Source of the DNA: Limonium bicolor | Taxonomy: Eukaryota; Streptophyta; Magnoliopsida; Caryophyllales; Plumbaginaceae | Direction of reading: 5' to 3' | Length of the DNA: 64,000 nucleotides | NCBI GenBank assembly: GCA_023374045.1 | Contig: CM041776.1 | Coordinates: forward strand, 45,452,171-45,516,170 | Part shown: one piece after another, positions 25,272-37,751 of the stretch | Layout of the letters: every line of letters begins with the position of its first letter | How positions within the stretch are numbered: position 1 is the stretch's first letter | Program-made: the position numbers and the translations under genes | Notes under the pieces: model-generated | Told to the model about the DNA's origin: nothing | The model's input: only the letters and a program-made list of their open reading frames with translations | The model's database searches: none

Positions 25272-26038
25272 GCAAAATAGTACTTTACTTTAAGTTTACT
25301 TTACTTATTTGATTTCTTTTACAACTGGTGGACTCACATACAAAAACCGGCCACCATTATGCCTAGGAGGGTATACTAGTCTTTGTTGACCAATTTAATT
25401 ACTTATAACATTATATGTTACAAACTAGCTTATAAAAGTTACTATTCACAAACTAAGGCACATAGAAGTGAAATTTTTGATTTCCCACAATATGGCCACC
25501 CAAATGTGATACTATATAGTACACATGTTAATAAAGAGTAATGATGGACATTTAGCCATTCAAAAACTCATTTACAAGACAATTTTTCAAAAAACGTGTT
25601 TTAAGACTCCTAAAGCACATTTTGGTTTTAACTTGTTTTCAAGCTTGGTTTCTTTAGTAATTGATTTAATATGTTCATTACATATAAATAAGGCATAGGT
25701 ATGACCATTAGGCCTTATACACATTTATCCCAAGCTTAGAGCACATTTTGCTCATATGACTTTAAGGTATTACCTTGTTTTGTTGGTTTCATTGTCTACC
25801 AAAGTTTCCTAAGGACTTAATTAGCCTTATAAAATCATAATTAAATGTTATTAAGTCTTGGTAGGCTCTTTGGGTCCTAACAAGTTCACTCATGGCTTAG
25901 AGCTGTTTTTGCTCAACTGGTCTTAATGCTTTATTGCTTATTATGGTTTAAATGTTCACTGATGTTACTAATGCACTTTTTAGCCTTTACATACCATAAT
26001 TTGATATTTAACCCACAATAAAGGTTTGGGGTATTTCA

Positions 26039-29000
26039 GTATCGAACAATAACAATGTAATGTAACAATGTACATTCGCCGTAGCGTACAGTGTTCATAT
26101 TTAATTACCTTGGCCTTGTAGGCTCATCCAACCATCAAACACACAATAAAATAACCACAGTATAACCAATGAACAACAAAGCGAAACAACGAGATTAATA
26201 AACAAGTATTAAGTCTCGTCCATGGTATTGTCCGCCACTGTATAAGTCAATTGTTTTAGTTGTTCAGTTATACCTAGGACAATGTCTCGTTAAAACGACA
26301 TGTCTCTAGTTACCCATATATTATGGCGGGTCACCCACGGCAGTAGCCACTCCAACGGTAGAGTCTCCGACCAACGAGCCATTCTAGCTCACGGGAAATT
26401 TTCTTGATACTTACGGACCCGTACGCGGACATCCTGGTATCGTTTTTGTGATACAGCGCGCACCAAGAGCCACATCCTCTTGGCTTTATTCCATTCCATT
26501 AATTAATTAATTATACCATCGCATCGCATTACCAAATTTTCTAACACAGCAGACTAAGGTCATTAGTCCAATCCGGAGTCTGTAAACTCGGGATCCAGTG
26601 TTAGATATGAGAGCGGCGTATCGAAAGGCCAATGCTCCGTATAAAGTCTCAGATAACATGTATATCTTATTATCTTAGTGCTACAACGTTTTTCTGATGT
26701 TCCTTATGTTTCATAAGATAGCACCATAGCCGCTAGTTCGTTTTTATATAGGTTCATATATACGAACCATACTGTTAACTCCACAACAGTAAATAATAAG
26801 CAGCTATAAATATACAATTCATGCATATTAATTGTCACATTCAGACAAACAATCTTATCACAGATCACACAGAAGTCTGAACTGAGGAAGCCCTCAGAGA
26901 CAATCCGAGACACATAACAACATACAAGTTATATCAACCAAATCCGAGCCCAAGGAGCAACCTTAGGACAACTCGGTTCAAACCCTTTAACATACCGTTC
27001 ACCTGATTGTATTACGGTGGAGTATGAATCAGCAAGATCCTATGCTCCGTGTAGTCCGCTAGCTCGTCGAGCGTCTTGTCAGAAGTACAATCTAAACGGT
27101 AATAAACTATAAGTCAGTCTCCATGACTAACTACATCCGGTACTTCCGAATAATAAGTAACCCCGACAGTTCACCCTGTTCTACAGTTGTTCGTTACGGG
27201 TTTCTCTAAAACAGTCGGTTTTGTTACTTAAACGCGTATGTCATAATATTTATTCGTTGTATTTCTTTTTATCTTGTCCACCATCTAGCTTAGGTACATA
27301 CCTATAGTTGCATGTATTCATGCATGATGTAGACATTATTATTTTTTTTGTATTGTATCCAAAACTCATAACTTATATATATATAATATATATATATATA
27401 TTTTTAATAACCACCACCATTAAATCATATGGTTTCCAACCAATATATATATCCACCTTATATACATTATCCTTGTGTATGTATATATTTACCACGTAGG
27501 TAATTCCCATGAGTTTAATAAACTCTTATATCCTATGTTACATTTTTATCTTATGTTAGATGATTATTCCCATTAGTTGTATTGTATTGTACAACTTATA
27601 TTAAGATTGTTATCCTAATATTATGTAACATTTATGTTGTACATTTACAACTCCTAAGGTTTATTCCATAAATACCTTAGTTTAAAATCCCATTCATTTT
27701 AGTTTGTCACATATTTTATGTGAGTACCCTTCCTTATATTTATCCATCTAAACCATATAATTGTTATACATTTATAACATTATAGACCTTAGTCTAAAAT
27801 TCATTTTCCAACTCTTATTAACTCGGTATAGCCCTTAATTTATTTAAATTCCGTTTGACCACATAACCTTATGTAATGTTATACCATATTCTAATATCAT
27901 TTGATATGATATTTTATTTCCTTAACTTATAACCTATAGTTTTTATACAAAACTATTTATTATTGTGTCTTAGGCACCATAAGAAAATCTTATCTTTTCC
28001 ATAAACCATAGTTTCCTTAATTTACAAAATCACCCTTAAATCATACCATGTATATATTCCATTTAATATAACATTTCTAACTTAAAAGAGCATAACCTAT
28101 GGTTATTTTTTGTAAATTCGAACAGCCCTTGTGCTGTTTTATAATTGCCATTTGGCCCTACTTATAACATATAGTTTTATAATATCATTAAACCATATAT
28201 ATACGCATATATCATTAAATACTCTTATACAATTCTAAAAGTCTCCAAATTCCACAAAGGGTTATAAATATCCTTATTAACCCATATACTCTTGGTTTTT
28301 CCATTCCACCATCTATATTTCTCGAAGGTGTCATAATGACATAATAACTATATATTATACATATATAGTTCATTTTAATTCCAAAATCCACCAAATAAAT
28401 TCCTAAAAAAAATTCCTAATAGCCCATGAGTGTTTAAAATACCATTTTACACCCTTTATTTTCGGTAATAACATATTTACACATATGTTATGAAAACATT
28501 ACCTCAAGATACTTATCTTATTATAACACCTCAAATAAGTTATTTAACTTATCTAATTTGGTCAAAACCTATCATATGGTCAAGGTTGACCACCTTAATA
28601 TTTCCTTGACCATTAATTTCCTTTATTAACGGTTTGTACCCATACTTTTCAAAAATTACCATTTAACCCCAAAACTTATAAAATCTTATAAACTTTATTT
28701 TAACTCCTTTTTAACTCTAATTTCGGCCTTATTATTCTAAAGCCCCCAAATTTAATTTAATTACATCTAAGACCCACTTCTTTCGGTAATAATAGAATAT
28801 CACCTAAACTTAAATAAAAACTTGTAAATGCAAAATAAAATGGCCTAAAATACATGGCCTTATTACAATCATTGGCTTGCAAAATAAATTACACATAAAT
28901 GTCCCAAAATACATATAAATTTTCGGCCTCACCATATAATTTTCATTTTTACCAAACTTCCACATAATGTCTTAAATTTGACATTTATGCTTGTTTAATT

Positions 29001-29092
29001 AGTTATAAAATTTATTAAAACCATTCCTTAAACATTTTAAGGTCAAACAAGACCTTATTCACCTCTTCACTCACGCGCAATAGTATTAGAAT
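26039..29092 (-). mobile_element. AT-rich gypsy LTR fragment, truncated at gap
   Basis: This shares ordered blocks with 30600-33100: a GAGCCCAAGGAGCAACC...ACATACCGTTCACC block (about 26946 versus 30609), a CATGTATTCATGCA block (27312 versus 31068) and a CCTAAGGTTTATT...CTTAGTTT block (27654 versus 31650). The ACCGTTCACC motif is the complement of the GGTGAACGGTAT block of other family LTRs. From 27300 on it is very AT-rich, with an (AT)n tract at about 27374-27400. The left end abuts the LTR ending at 26038 and the right end is the scaffold gap. No gene is seen. Confidence 0.55.
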
Positions 29093-29592
29093 NNNNNNNN
29101 NNNNNNNNNNNNNNNNNNNNNNNNNNNNNNNNNNNNNNNNNNNNNNNNNNNNNNNNNNNNNNNNNNNNNNNNNNNNNNNNNNNNNNNNNNNNNNNNNNNN
29201 NNNNNNNNNNNNNNNNNNNNNNNNNNNNNNNNNNNNNNNNNNNNNNNNNNNNNNNNNNNNNNNNNNNNNNNNNNNNNNNNNNNNNNNNNNNNNNNNNNNN
29301 NNNNNNNNNNNNNNNNNNNNNNNNNNNNNNNNNNNNNNNNNNNNNNNNNNNNNNNNNNNNNNNNNNNNNNNNNNNNNNNNNNNNNNNNNNNNNNNNNNNN
29401 NNNNNNNNNNNNNNNNNNNNNNNNNNNNNNNNNNNNNNNNNNNNNNNNNNNNNNNNNNNNNNNNNNNNNNNNNNNNNNNNNNNNNNNNNNNNNNNNNNNN
29501 NNNNNNNNNNNNNNNNNNNNNNNNNNNNNNNNNNNNNNNNNNNNNNNNNNNNNNNNNNNNNNNNNNNNNNNNNNNNNNNNNNNNNNNNNNNN
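29093..29592. other. Assembly gap, exactly 500 N
   Basis: 500 undetermined bases. The round length suggests an arbitrary scaffold spacer rather than a measured distance. The flanks are copies of one LTR family, so the order, orientation and distance across the gap are uncertain. Confidence 0.97.
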
Positions 29593-32500
29593 TAATGCCA
29601 TAAAGGCTCAGCGATAAACGCTGAGTACGCCAGGCCTGGACCCTATTGGTCACTTAATAGTCATGGTCGCCATTATTTAGTTCGTTACATGCCTTACCGG
29701 TATACAGGTATATAAAGCAGTAAACACATGGATGGCGGTAATTTAAACAAGTAAGACAGTCACTACATTTCACACAATCACACACAACAACACAACACAA
29801 GCAGTATTAACATTAACACGTGCAGCCGTTAGTAACGTTCAGGTTATTTAGTTAATCACACGACCCCCCGGGTCCCCACATACCTTACACATCTTCGTTA
29901 GCACTGTCGGGAGTCAAGTTAGGACATCCTGAGGTAACCTCACTTGGACAGTAGTCCCATTTGCACACGAGGTGCCCATTCACTTTGCCTTTTTAAAAGC
30001 GTCCATATATTGCCTTTTTAATGGCGCCCATGTTATAACCAAACCTGTCGATCTATCTAGGCTCGATCAGGTCAAATCAGAGTAAGCCCGATCCGGGTTA
30101 ACTCAAGAGATCTCAACGCGCGACCAATAGCCGATGACTAACTGGATTAAGATAACCATCATACTCATCCACATCCATCCACACTCGTTCACACACCATC
30201 GTTAGACTTCGTTAGTCAGTTACCCAAGTACAGTTTTAGGTATGGAGTACATCACTTATTTGTTGGATGCCCTATGGGTCTTACGCATGCCTAGAATCAT
30301 CTAGGTAATATTCATGATCGAGTCAAAGCTCTAGAGACCGACGATGTCGTGTCTCGTTTCCTAAGTATTTTACTTAAGGTTAATACATACTTACTTATAA
30401 CATCAAGTGTGTTATGATAAGTAACCACATTCACATCACATTAAATTATATGTGTTTTATATAAGTCGATCTATAGTCGACGTAGTATTAGTCCCGAAGG
30501 ACGTTCGCGCACAATTAAATGATACGGGAATTTAAACAATTAACATCCCATAACACCCATATCTATACATACATACATGCATCCACTCGTTATACAGCAC
30601 ACATATCTGAGCCCGAGGAAGTCCTCAGGACATCTCGGATCAGACCCATTTACGTACCGTTCACCAAAGACCTAGGTTGCACAGTAGACCTCTAGCTCGT
30701 CGAGCGCCTTCGTCAGTGATACGGTCCAAATATCAAACATAACATAAGTCAATCCACATGACTTATTTAAGCTCGGTAAATTCGAACAACCCAACTAATC
30801 CGCCTTTTCATCTCCGGATTTCAACTGTTATTTGCTAAGTTACCATTATACGAGACTCGTTAATTTGTAGTACGCATCTATCAATGCCTGGGTCTATTCT
30901 AAATGAGTCGATTATAAAAACACTTTAGTTGTAGCGTATTAAAACATTGGGATTTATTCCTTATATTTCGAGTATGTGAATATATATTCACGTTCATACT
31001 TAGGTATTGATTTAACCGTTCCGGTTACGTATACAAATATACATTTATATTGTATAGTTGCATGTATTCATGCAACTTAGTTTGCATCACATTTATGCTT
31101 ATGCACTCATGTTTTATGGCATTATTATTTAACCCACAATATTGTACCATATAATATACATAACATTTTATCTTAATAACTTACACTTGATCTATAATTA
31201 TATAACTTGTAGTATATATTTGTACTAATGTCATAACACTTGTCATTTATTACATCATGACATTAAAACCATATTGAATATATTATATATATATATATAC
31301 ATATATTCTCGGTTCTACACATATATTTATGTATGTTGTTTTTATTTGATTTACCCATATAACATATAGTTGCATGTATGCATGCACTATATTATATAGT
31401 TCCAACTTTACCATTTAATTAATATGTATATATATATATATATGTATCTTTAACATATGTTTGCGCATTCATTTACATGGCACACCTATTCATTATTATT
31501 TCATGATTTATACACTTATATTATATGCTACATCATTATCATCTTATGTACTATGATTTCTTCCATTTGTTGCATTATTTTATGCAATTCATATTAAGAA
31601 CTTATCTTAATATTTTGTAGCACATCATGATATGTCTTATAATTTCCTAAGGTTTATTTTAATACTAACCTTAGTTTTTTTAAATTCATTATTCCAATAA
31701 TTGTCACATTATTTATGTGTATATTATTATAGTAATTGTTTCATTTAATCACATTAATACGATATAATCTATAGTATTTATATCATTATAAATCATAGTT
31801 TAAAATTCAATTTCAAACTTTCTTATTTACGCAACAGCCCTGGTATTTTTATTAATTATGTTTTGACCACATAATTTATACAATGTTACATAAATGTCAT
31901 TATATCATATGATATGATATCTTATATTACATTACAATTATAATATATAGTTTTTGAAACTATATTTTGCAAACATTCCAAATACAATATATTCATTATT
32001 CCTTCATTCCCCATAGTTTTTACTTATTACAATATAATCACATATTTTATACCATGTTATAAATACCATATTTTATAACATTAGAGCTTTTAGAACAAAG
32101 TATAACCTATGGTCTTAATAAAACCATACTATTTTGCCGTAAGGCTTATGCACTATTTTTCTGATTTTCTTTAATTCCTCACATCTTTCCATTATTACAA
32201 TATTGCCACATATTTAACATAATGTTACACATATCATATGTTATAACATTTTAATTTTGTAATAAACATAACTTATAGTTTTGTATCCCATTAATTCCGA
32301 ACAGACCCTAAACTCTTTTTAATTTCTTTTTCCGCCCAGAATTTTTCTTATTTACACATTGCCCCCACTTTATATCTTATACTTCATAAATGTAACAAAA
32401 CTATATATAAACACTTTTTTAATATAGCAATTTATATAATTCCAAAAATCCCCAAACTTTATACTTAGATATAAACTATCATATTAACAATCTTAACCCA

Positions 32501-34670
32501 CATACTTGTCATATTTACGGTCCAGCCCCAGTTTTCTATAATCCATACTTTTAATGTTATAAAACCATATCATATACACTTATCTTAACATAACCTTTTA
32601 TATAATTCTAAAAATTACCAAACTTTACCCAGATGTTATTAAGTATTATATTTACTGTTTTAAACACCCAATTTTCGGTAATTGCACTTGCACCCCTCTA
32701 GTTTAATAAATGCAACATTTAACTTATAATGTTACTATAAGTTCACATTTTAATTACTTATGTAATTAATTTTGGTCAAAGATTCTATCATGGTCTATAA
32801 TGACCCATTGACCACCAGTTTGACCATAGTTTCAATAAATTACAGTTTTGACCCATTATTTTCAGAAATTACATTTTGACCCCAAACTTTACAAAACTTT
32901 ATAAAATTTATTTTAATAGTTTTAAAAGCATAGTTTTCATTTATTTAGCCCTTGAATTTATTTTAATTACAGATTCACCCCAAAATCCCATTCGGTAAGG
33001 TTTTATTTTGATTTCACAATTAATTTAATCTTAATGAATCATAAAATTAGATGGCCTAAAATTAAATGGCCTTATTACAACTTTAGATTATAATATAAAT
33101 TATTTATTGATGTCATAAAAGACATTTCTAACTCATGGTTTTGACATGTTTTGTAACAACTTTTATAAATTGTGTTATAACCATTAAATTAATTCCTATG
33201 AAATTATATGTCACATAAACATTAGGTTATCTACCAAAAAAAATGTTTTTAAACATTTTAATATATTTGGTTATAAAATTCTTATAAGCTCACGGTTTGT
33301 TTCATTCACACCAAATAACTTTTATAAACTATACTTTACCACTTATATTATTTTTCTATGACATTATAAGTCATCTATAAGCTAAGTAAGCTAGCCAAAT
33401 ATTGTACAATATTATAGCACTCATTTAAATCATTTTTATGCCCCTAATGCCCACGGTAACATTTTAATACATAACAAATGACATGAAAACTTTATATTAT
33501 GTAAGTTTAGTATGCTTACTTGGTTTAGGAGCAATTTCCTCAGCCAAACAACACTCCTAAGTCTCACGGCTACACATATGTATGCCTTGAATCAGTTTTT
33601 TTTAAACATTATACTCACATATACACTTATTTAAAACATTATTAGTGTGTGATTTAACTTACTTTGCTAGATTTGACTAAGCTAGCTTCCCTCCCTTTTT
33701 GGACAGAAGGTTCTCTCCAAAATCCCAGCACATACGCCACCATTATTATGCAGAGAAAAACACTTGCATTAGTCCTTTGACATTGATGGTTCTTTAGGTA
33801 TAATATTAGCTTATATTAGGCTATAATGCAAGCTTAGAATGGAATTGTTTTACCTTGAAACATGGAGCTGGTTAAGGCTGTTTCACGTCTGGAAAAAAAA
33901 TGAAGTAACCATTTCACTCAGCCCATGCAACCGGTAATATAAGGCATCAGTGGCTAGTGTCTTACCATTCCAACTGAAAGAGGAGGCTGATATAAGCTGG
34001 AGAAATTACCCATATCAACCGGAAACAAAGAAGTCTTTAACACCATGTGAACCAGGGCAAGAGAAGGCTGATATACCAACTGAAAGAGTATGTAAAGGGG
34101 CAGAAAATAAGCTGGAGAATGAAGGGGCAGTTACCGAAAATTAAATGAAGAAAGATTCACAAACTTTAGACACATTTTACCTTAGTTGGTCACTTAACTA
34201 ATCTCCCCCTTTTTTTGTGATTTCAACCGAGCCTTCCCTTCAATTTTGAGCACAAACCCACGCTGGAATAGAAGATAGAAATTGAGGTTTGATCAGCTCA
34301 TTGACAAGGGGAAGAAGAGAGGAAGAGAATGAGTGTTATCTTGTCATGGGAGTTCACCTAATTCTTGAGTATCAGCCATGGAAGATGATGTGTGCTCACG
34401 GTCAAGGAGGAAGGAAGAAGAGAGGGTTTGGGGCTGTTGTTCTCGGCTGGGAAGGAAACAAAAGAGAAGAATCCCAACTTGGCTTCTCTTGCAAGAATAC
34501 GGTGATAAGAGGCCTGCAAATGGATAGAAATGTCACATCCCAGCAGGCGGAAAGAAGGTAGTAGTTAAGGACGGTAGTAGTAGTTACGGTAGGAAAAAAA
34601 TGTTGCTTTGGCTTAGTTTATTATAAACATTATGTAACTACTCACCTTTATAGCATAATAATTCGGTGAC
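29593..34670 (-). mobile_element. AT-rich gypsy LTR, main part
   Basis: This is homologous to 26039-29092 in the same orientation. The GGCTCAGCGATAAACGC block at 29608 matches the GGGGCTCAGCA block found about 400-500 bases inside the 3' tip of other family LTRs (12598, 21924, 56615). The middle (31100-33100) is AT-rich, with recurrent degenerate units containing TTTTCGGTAA or CAGCCC separated by about 150-250 bases. A minus-strand TATA box and leader lie at 33840-34655. The open frames at 33950-34144 and 34289-34561 run antisense to this leader and lack known domains. Confidence 0.55.
33840..34655 (-). promoter_or_regulatory. Candidate LTR promoter and CT-rich leader
   Basis: CTATAAAGG reads on the minus strand at 34653-34645, followed by a leader rich in CTTCTTCC runs, and a donor-like CAAGGTAAAACAATT near 33855 that matches the second donor in the LTR at 15462. 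The layout parallels the other family LTRs. Confidence 0.4.
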
Positions 34671-34844
34671 CCCTTTGCAGGTGTTTGATAAGCCTCACAC
34701 TTATCATGTTTTAGTATATATAATTATAATATTATTAGCTAAATTAAGGTTAGAATAATTAATATTTATGCTATATTATGTATTAAGTCTATTATTTGTT
34801 CAGATTGATGTTTTTATATGTTTTTCCATGCAAGGAAACATTTC

Positions 34845-35150
34845 TGACCAAACTGCCGGACATAAGGCCGGATAAGACCTGCACGGCACAAACGTGGAGC
34901 AGAAAAGGTCGCTATGCCGGGTATGTTGCCGGGTAACTTCTATCCGGCACATATAAGGAAAGTCGCCTCGGTTGACCAGACGATGGTAGTTAATGACCGT
35001 TGCCAAACTAACCTATGCGGGTATGGTGCCGGACACATCCTGTCCGGCACAGGTACCTTTTCGCGTAGATTCGGTGGTTTCGACCGTTAGCAGTTGGGCA
35101 CGTGTTTAATATATGCTGGATTACTTCAACCCGGCATTACACCCGACAAG
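34845..35150. repeat. CCGG hairpin repeats upstream of TATA
   Basis: Units of GCCGGAYA/TRTCCGGC recur about eight times. The best is a perfect 10-bp stem, GTGCCGGACA with TGTCCGGCAC, around the 5-base loop CATCC at 35026-35050. Confidence 0.75.
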
Positions 35151-35166
35151 AGAAGAATGTGATGCC

Positions 35167-35174
35167 TATAAATA
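35167..35174 (+). promoter_or_regulatory. Candidate TATA box
   Basis: TATAAATA followed by GGACGAGGGGCTACAC, typical of an LTR or gene core promoter. The transcript would read rightward, opposite to the surrounding LTR. Confidence 0.45.
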
Positions 35175-35747
35175 GGACGAGGGGCTACACTTTTGGACAC
35201 ACTTCAACATACCAAATCCATGCCATTCACTTCTATATTTCCGCCCATTCCATTGTTGGTGTCCAAGGAATCTCTACGAATCCATCCACGCAGAAGAAAG
35301 AAGATTTCCTTGTCGGGTTAAGGCTATGAACATCTCCTTCTCCCCCTTGTATTTCTTCCTTATTTGGAGTGGATGGTGAAGTAGAGATCCTTGTTAGTTT
35401 ATTGGTTAGGGATGAATTTCCTTGTAAAACTCTTTGATCATATATGGAATTCACAAGTTTCTTAACGGAGGTTTCTAGTCTTCATACAAGTTGAATGAGT
35501 CAGCCACTTATTCTCTTATTTCTAAGTCCTATTTAAGGCTTTCAAAGCAAGAGTAGGATAGATTAGGATCTCGGTAATCTTTAATATTGTTGTTCTGAAA
35601 AGTGGACAACAAATGGTAAGGTTTTGGATTAATCTCTAATTTCCCCATTATTCTGGTTGTATTCGTGGCATTGGCTATGCACGATGCAAGTATGGATATT
35701 GAGTTCCTTAATTCAGAACTGATTCTAGAAGTGGTATTTACGAAATG

Positions 35748-35845
35748 AACGATGCCGGATGGAATGCCGGATATAAGTTGCCCGGCACATTCAAAGGCCT
35801 TGACTATGCCGGGTATCTAATGTCCGGCATGTCACCCGGCATATT
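35748..35845. repeat. Second CCGG hairpin cluster
   Basis: Five GCCGG/CCGGC units in about 100 bases (ATGCCGGAT, GCCCGGCAC, ATGCCGGGT, GTCCGGCAT, ACCCGGCAT) repeat the theme of 34845-35150, about 600 bases downstream of the TATA box. Confidence 0.65.
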
Positions 35846-36316
35846 CATTTTGCGAGAAACAAATCCTCTTTGAGACTTGCCACCCTTGATTATTGGTCAT
35901 ATGATACTCGTGCAATGATATCTTCCCGAATCAAAGTCGGTTTATTTAATTAGTCATTTAGTTTAGAATCACATTTACCTTTTCCCCCTTTTATTATAGA
36001 ATAGGCTTTTGCCCGGATTAGGACTAGTTTTCTATAAGTCCCTTGGGTTCGATACTCTCGGTCGTAATATACTTACACTATACTCCGATCGGGTTTTATT
36101 TATTACCCGTAGTAGAGTTGTAGGTTTATTTAGGTTTAGTTTATTATTTCATTCTTTTTATGTATATAGTTTTTCCTACAATTTTCTAGTTAGCAGTGTT
36201 CAAAGCTTGCAGTGGATAAGGACGGAACTAAACTGTGGGAGTAAGTATACAAGGTGGGAAATAATTAATTAGTTTAGTTAATATTATATAGTAATAACAT
36301 GTACTTAATAAAGTAA

Positions 36317-37031
36317 CCTTTGTGCCATGGATAAATTTGAGTATGGCCGGCTGTTTATACAAGGAATGGCTCTCAATTGAGCGGCAATAATTGGTCAAGG
36401 TCAAAGAAAGAAGTTTGACCTTTGACTAGATTAGGAAAAACAAGTGCTATTTTGGGGCACATATTTTTTATTTTTGAAAAACTTTGAATTAAACATTCTG
36501 ATGTGGTACATTATGTCATATTAGTATATTTAAGGGTATTCAAGACCCTAAAATCAAACAAAACTCATTTTGAAGATAATCTCACAAAAATGTGTTTTAA
36601 GGAAGCTTAGTGCACATTTTGTGTTAAAGCTTGTTTTAGAGCTTGGTTTTCTTTGGTAATGGTTTTATTATCCATTACATGATTATTAAACTCAGGAATT
36701 TGATTTGGAATCAAACGGAGGTCACATGACCTTTAAAGCTTGTTTAGAGCACATTTTGCTCTAAGTGACTTTTAGGCGTGTTAATGCTGGTTATTAATGT
36801 TGGAGTGTTGTCCAACAGCTTCATTCATTCATTAATGTAGTAATATACTTAGGACAAAATTTTAGGTCCTAAGGAGTTCATTTGGGTATTTATTTACCCT
36901 AAATGGTCAAAGGGTGCAATAATTGTTTTATGGTGACCATTGTTATTTTTAAATTGGTTTTAAGGCATGTTTAGGCCTTAATTTAATTGATTAAATGTTT
37001 AATCAATGTTTAATTAATTAGGGGTATATCA
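36317..37031 (-). mobile_element. 5' end of the AT-rich gypsy LTR
   Basis: The complement carries the family LTR-head blocks, including AGAGCACATTTTGCTC (about 36744), AAGCTTGGTTTTCTTTGGTAAT (written here by position: 36639-36660) and a final GGGGTATATCA at 37031, a variant of GGGGTATTTCA. No PPT follows, so this is a 5' or solo LTR edge. Confidence 0.55.
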
Positions 37032-37560
37032 TCAATCGTGTGTGGGAGGGGGTTATTTTGCGTTTAAAAACCGGCCCACTGTATACACATAAGCTGGGGC
37101 GTTTTTCGTCTATTACAAAAAATGCTCGTTAATTTACCCGGTTTGGTACTATTCACTAACCAGGCCCGTTTTCTGGATTTTTCTTGTTTCTTTAATTTTA
37201 ATGGTTCTTAAGATTCCATTAATGTTTAATTATAGTTATTTGATTGACTATAATTTTTACGGGTCCATTTGACCACTCAAAGTCACGTTTTCGGGTTTTA
37301 TCGAAAACGTGCTCTAAAGCTTTATTAGTGTTTTTAATCCATTTTGTGGATCCATTTGTTCCCATATATCAATTAGGTCTAACTTAGCCTTATGAATCCA
37401 TCTAGGTCCCTAACCAAGGTCGTATTCCTCTTATGGTCACGTAACGCGCATTTTTGCATTTCATACTTTTTAGGCGTTTTCTCTTTTCTTAAGACTAAGG
37501 TGTAATTTGATCTGAAAATAATATATATATACATATATGTGAATTAATATTTTTATTATT
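37032..37560 (-). mobile_element. Fragment of a second gypsy LTR head
   Basis: 37260-37400 matches 59815-59950 of the 56108-60006 LTR: an ACACGTTTTC..CGAAAACGTGCT-type block, then TTAGTGTTTTTAATCC and GGATCC. The terminal GGGGTATTTCA is absent, so it is truncated. The right part turns AT-rich with a short (AT)n tract (37523-37540). Confidence 0.5.
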
Positions 37561-37561
37561 T

Positions 37562-37749
37562 ACAAATATATTTTCGGGTTTCGGGTTGGGTCATGGGTTT
37601 AGATCTCTACCCTAACCCAACCCATAAAATTAGCCTATTACCCTAACCCAACCCAAAAAATAAATGGGTCAATAATCATGACCCTAACCCACAAAAGTAT
37701 GGGTTGGGTTCGGGTTGGGTTTTGGGTTGGGTCAAAATTGCCAGGTCTA
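37562..37749. mobile_element. hAT-like terminus with GGGTTGGGT subterminal repeats
   Basis: The right end reads TTGCCAGGTCTA, which inverted is TAGACCTGGCAA, a hAT-type terminus. Inside it are many CCCAACCC/GGGTTGGG motifs in both orientations, typical of hAT subterminal regions. I could not find a matching left terminus or the 8-bp duplication, so it is truncated or only a terminus. Confidence 0.4.
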
Positions 37750-37751
37750 AG

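Larger units (their letters stand above)
21536..26038 (-). mobile_element. 5' LTR of tandem LARD-like element
   Basis: 4.50 kb, from TGCAACACCCC (21536) to GGGGTATTTCA (26038). It carries, on the minus strand, a TATA box (25264-25271), an intron-like block (24473-24958) and a hairpin array (23417-23677). It is near-identical to 12203-16702 apart from many 1-2 base indels. The right flank begins GTATC; no matching duplication was found on the left because the left LTR of unit 1 is missing. Confidence 0.88.
34678..36316 (+). mobile_element. LTR-like segment of an unrelated element
   Basis: This interrupts the minus-strand LTR, whose 5' part resumes at about 36317. It holds a plus-strand TATAAATA (35167-35174) with a start-like context downstream, CCGG-rich hairpin repeats before and after it, and a CCCTTGGGTTCGATACTC block (36042) of a kind common in plant gypsy (Tat/Athila-like) non-coding regions. 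No TG...CA ends or clear target duplication were found; CCTTTG occurs on both sides (34672, 36317) but may be chance. Family assignment is tentative. Confidence 0.35.

Noticed and set aside
29015..29653. Long open frame across 29015-29653
   Set aside because: It is open only because the 500 N bases contain no called stop codons.
33950..34561. Two small plus-strand ORFs (64 and 90 codons)
   Set aside because: They run antisense to a CT-rich LTR leader, contain internal nucleotide repeats, and show no known domain.
36040..36060. tRNA T-arm-like GGTTCGATACTC
   Set aside because: No acceptor, D or anticodon arms can be folded around it; the block resembles plant gypsy non-coding sequence.
34672..36322. 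CCTTTG as a 6-bp target duplication around 34678-36316
   Set aside because: The enclosed ends are not TG...CA or inverted repeats, so the match may be chance; kept only as a weak note.
37600..37740. Telomere-like CCCTAACCC motifs
   Set aside because: The motifs are irregular (CCCAACCC mixed with CCCTAACCC) and in both orientations, as in hAT subterminal repeats, not an interstitial telomere array.
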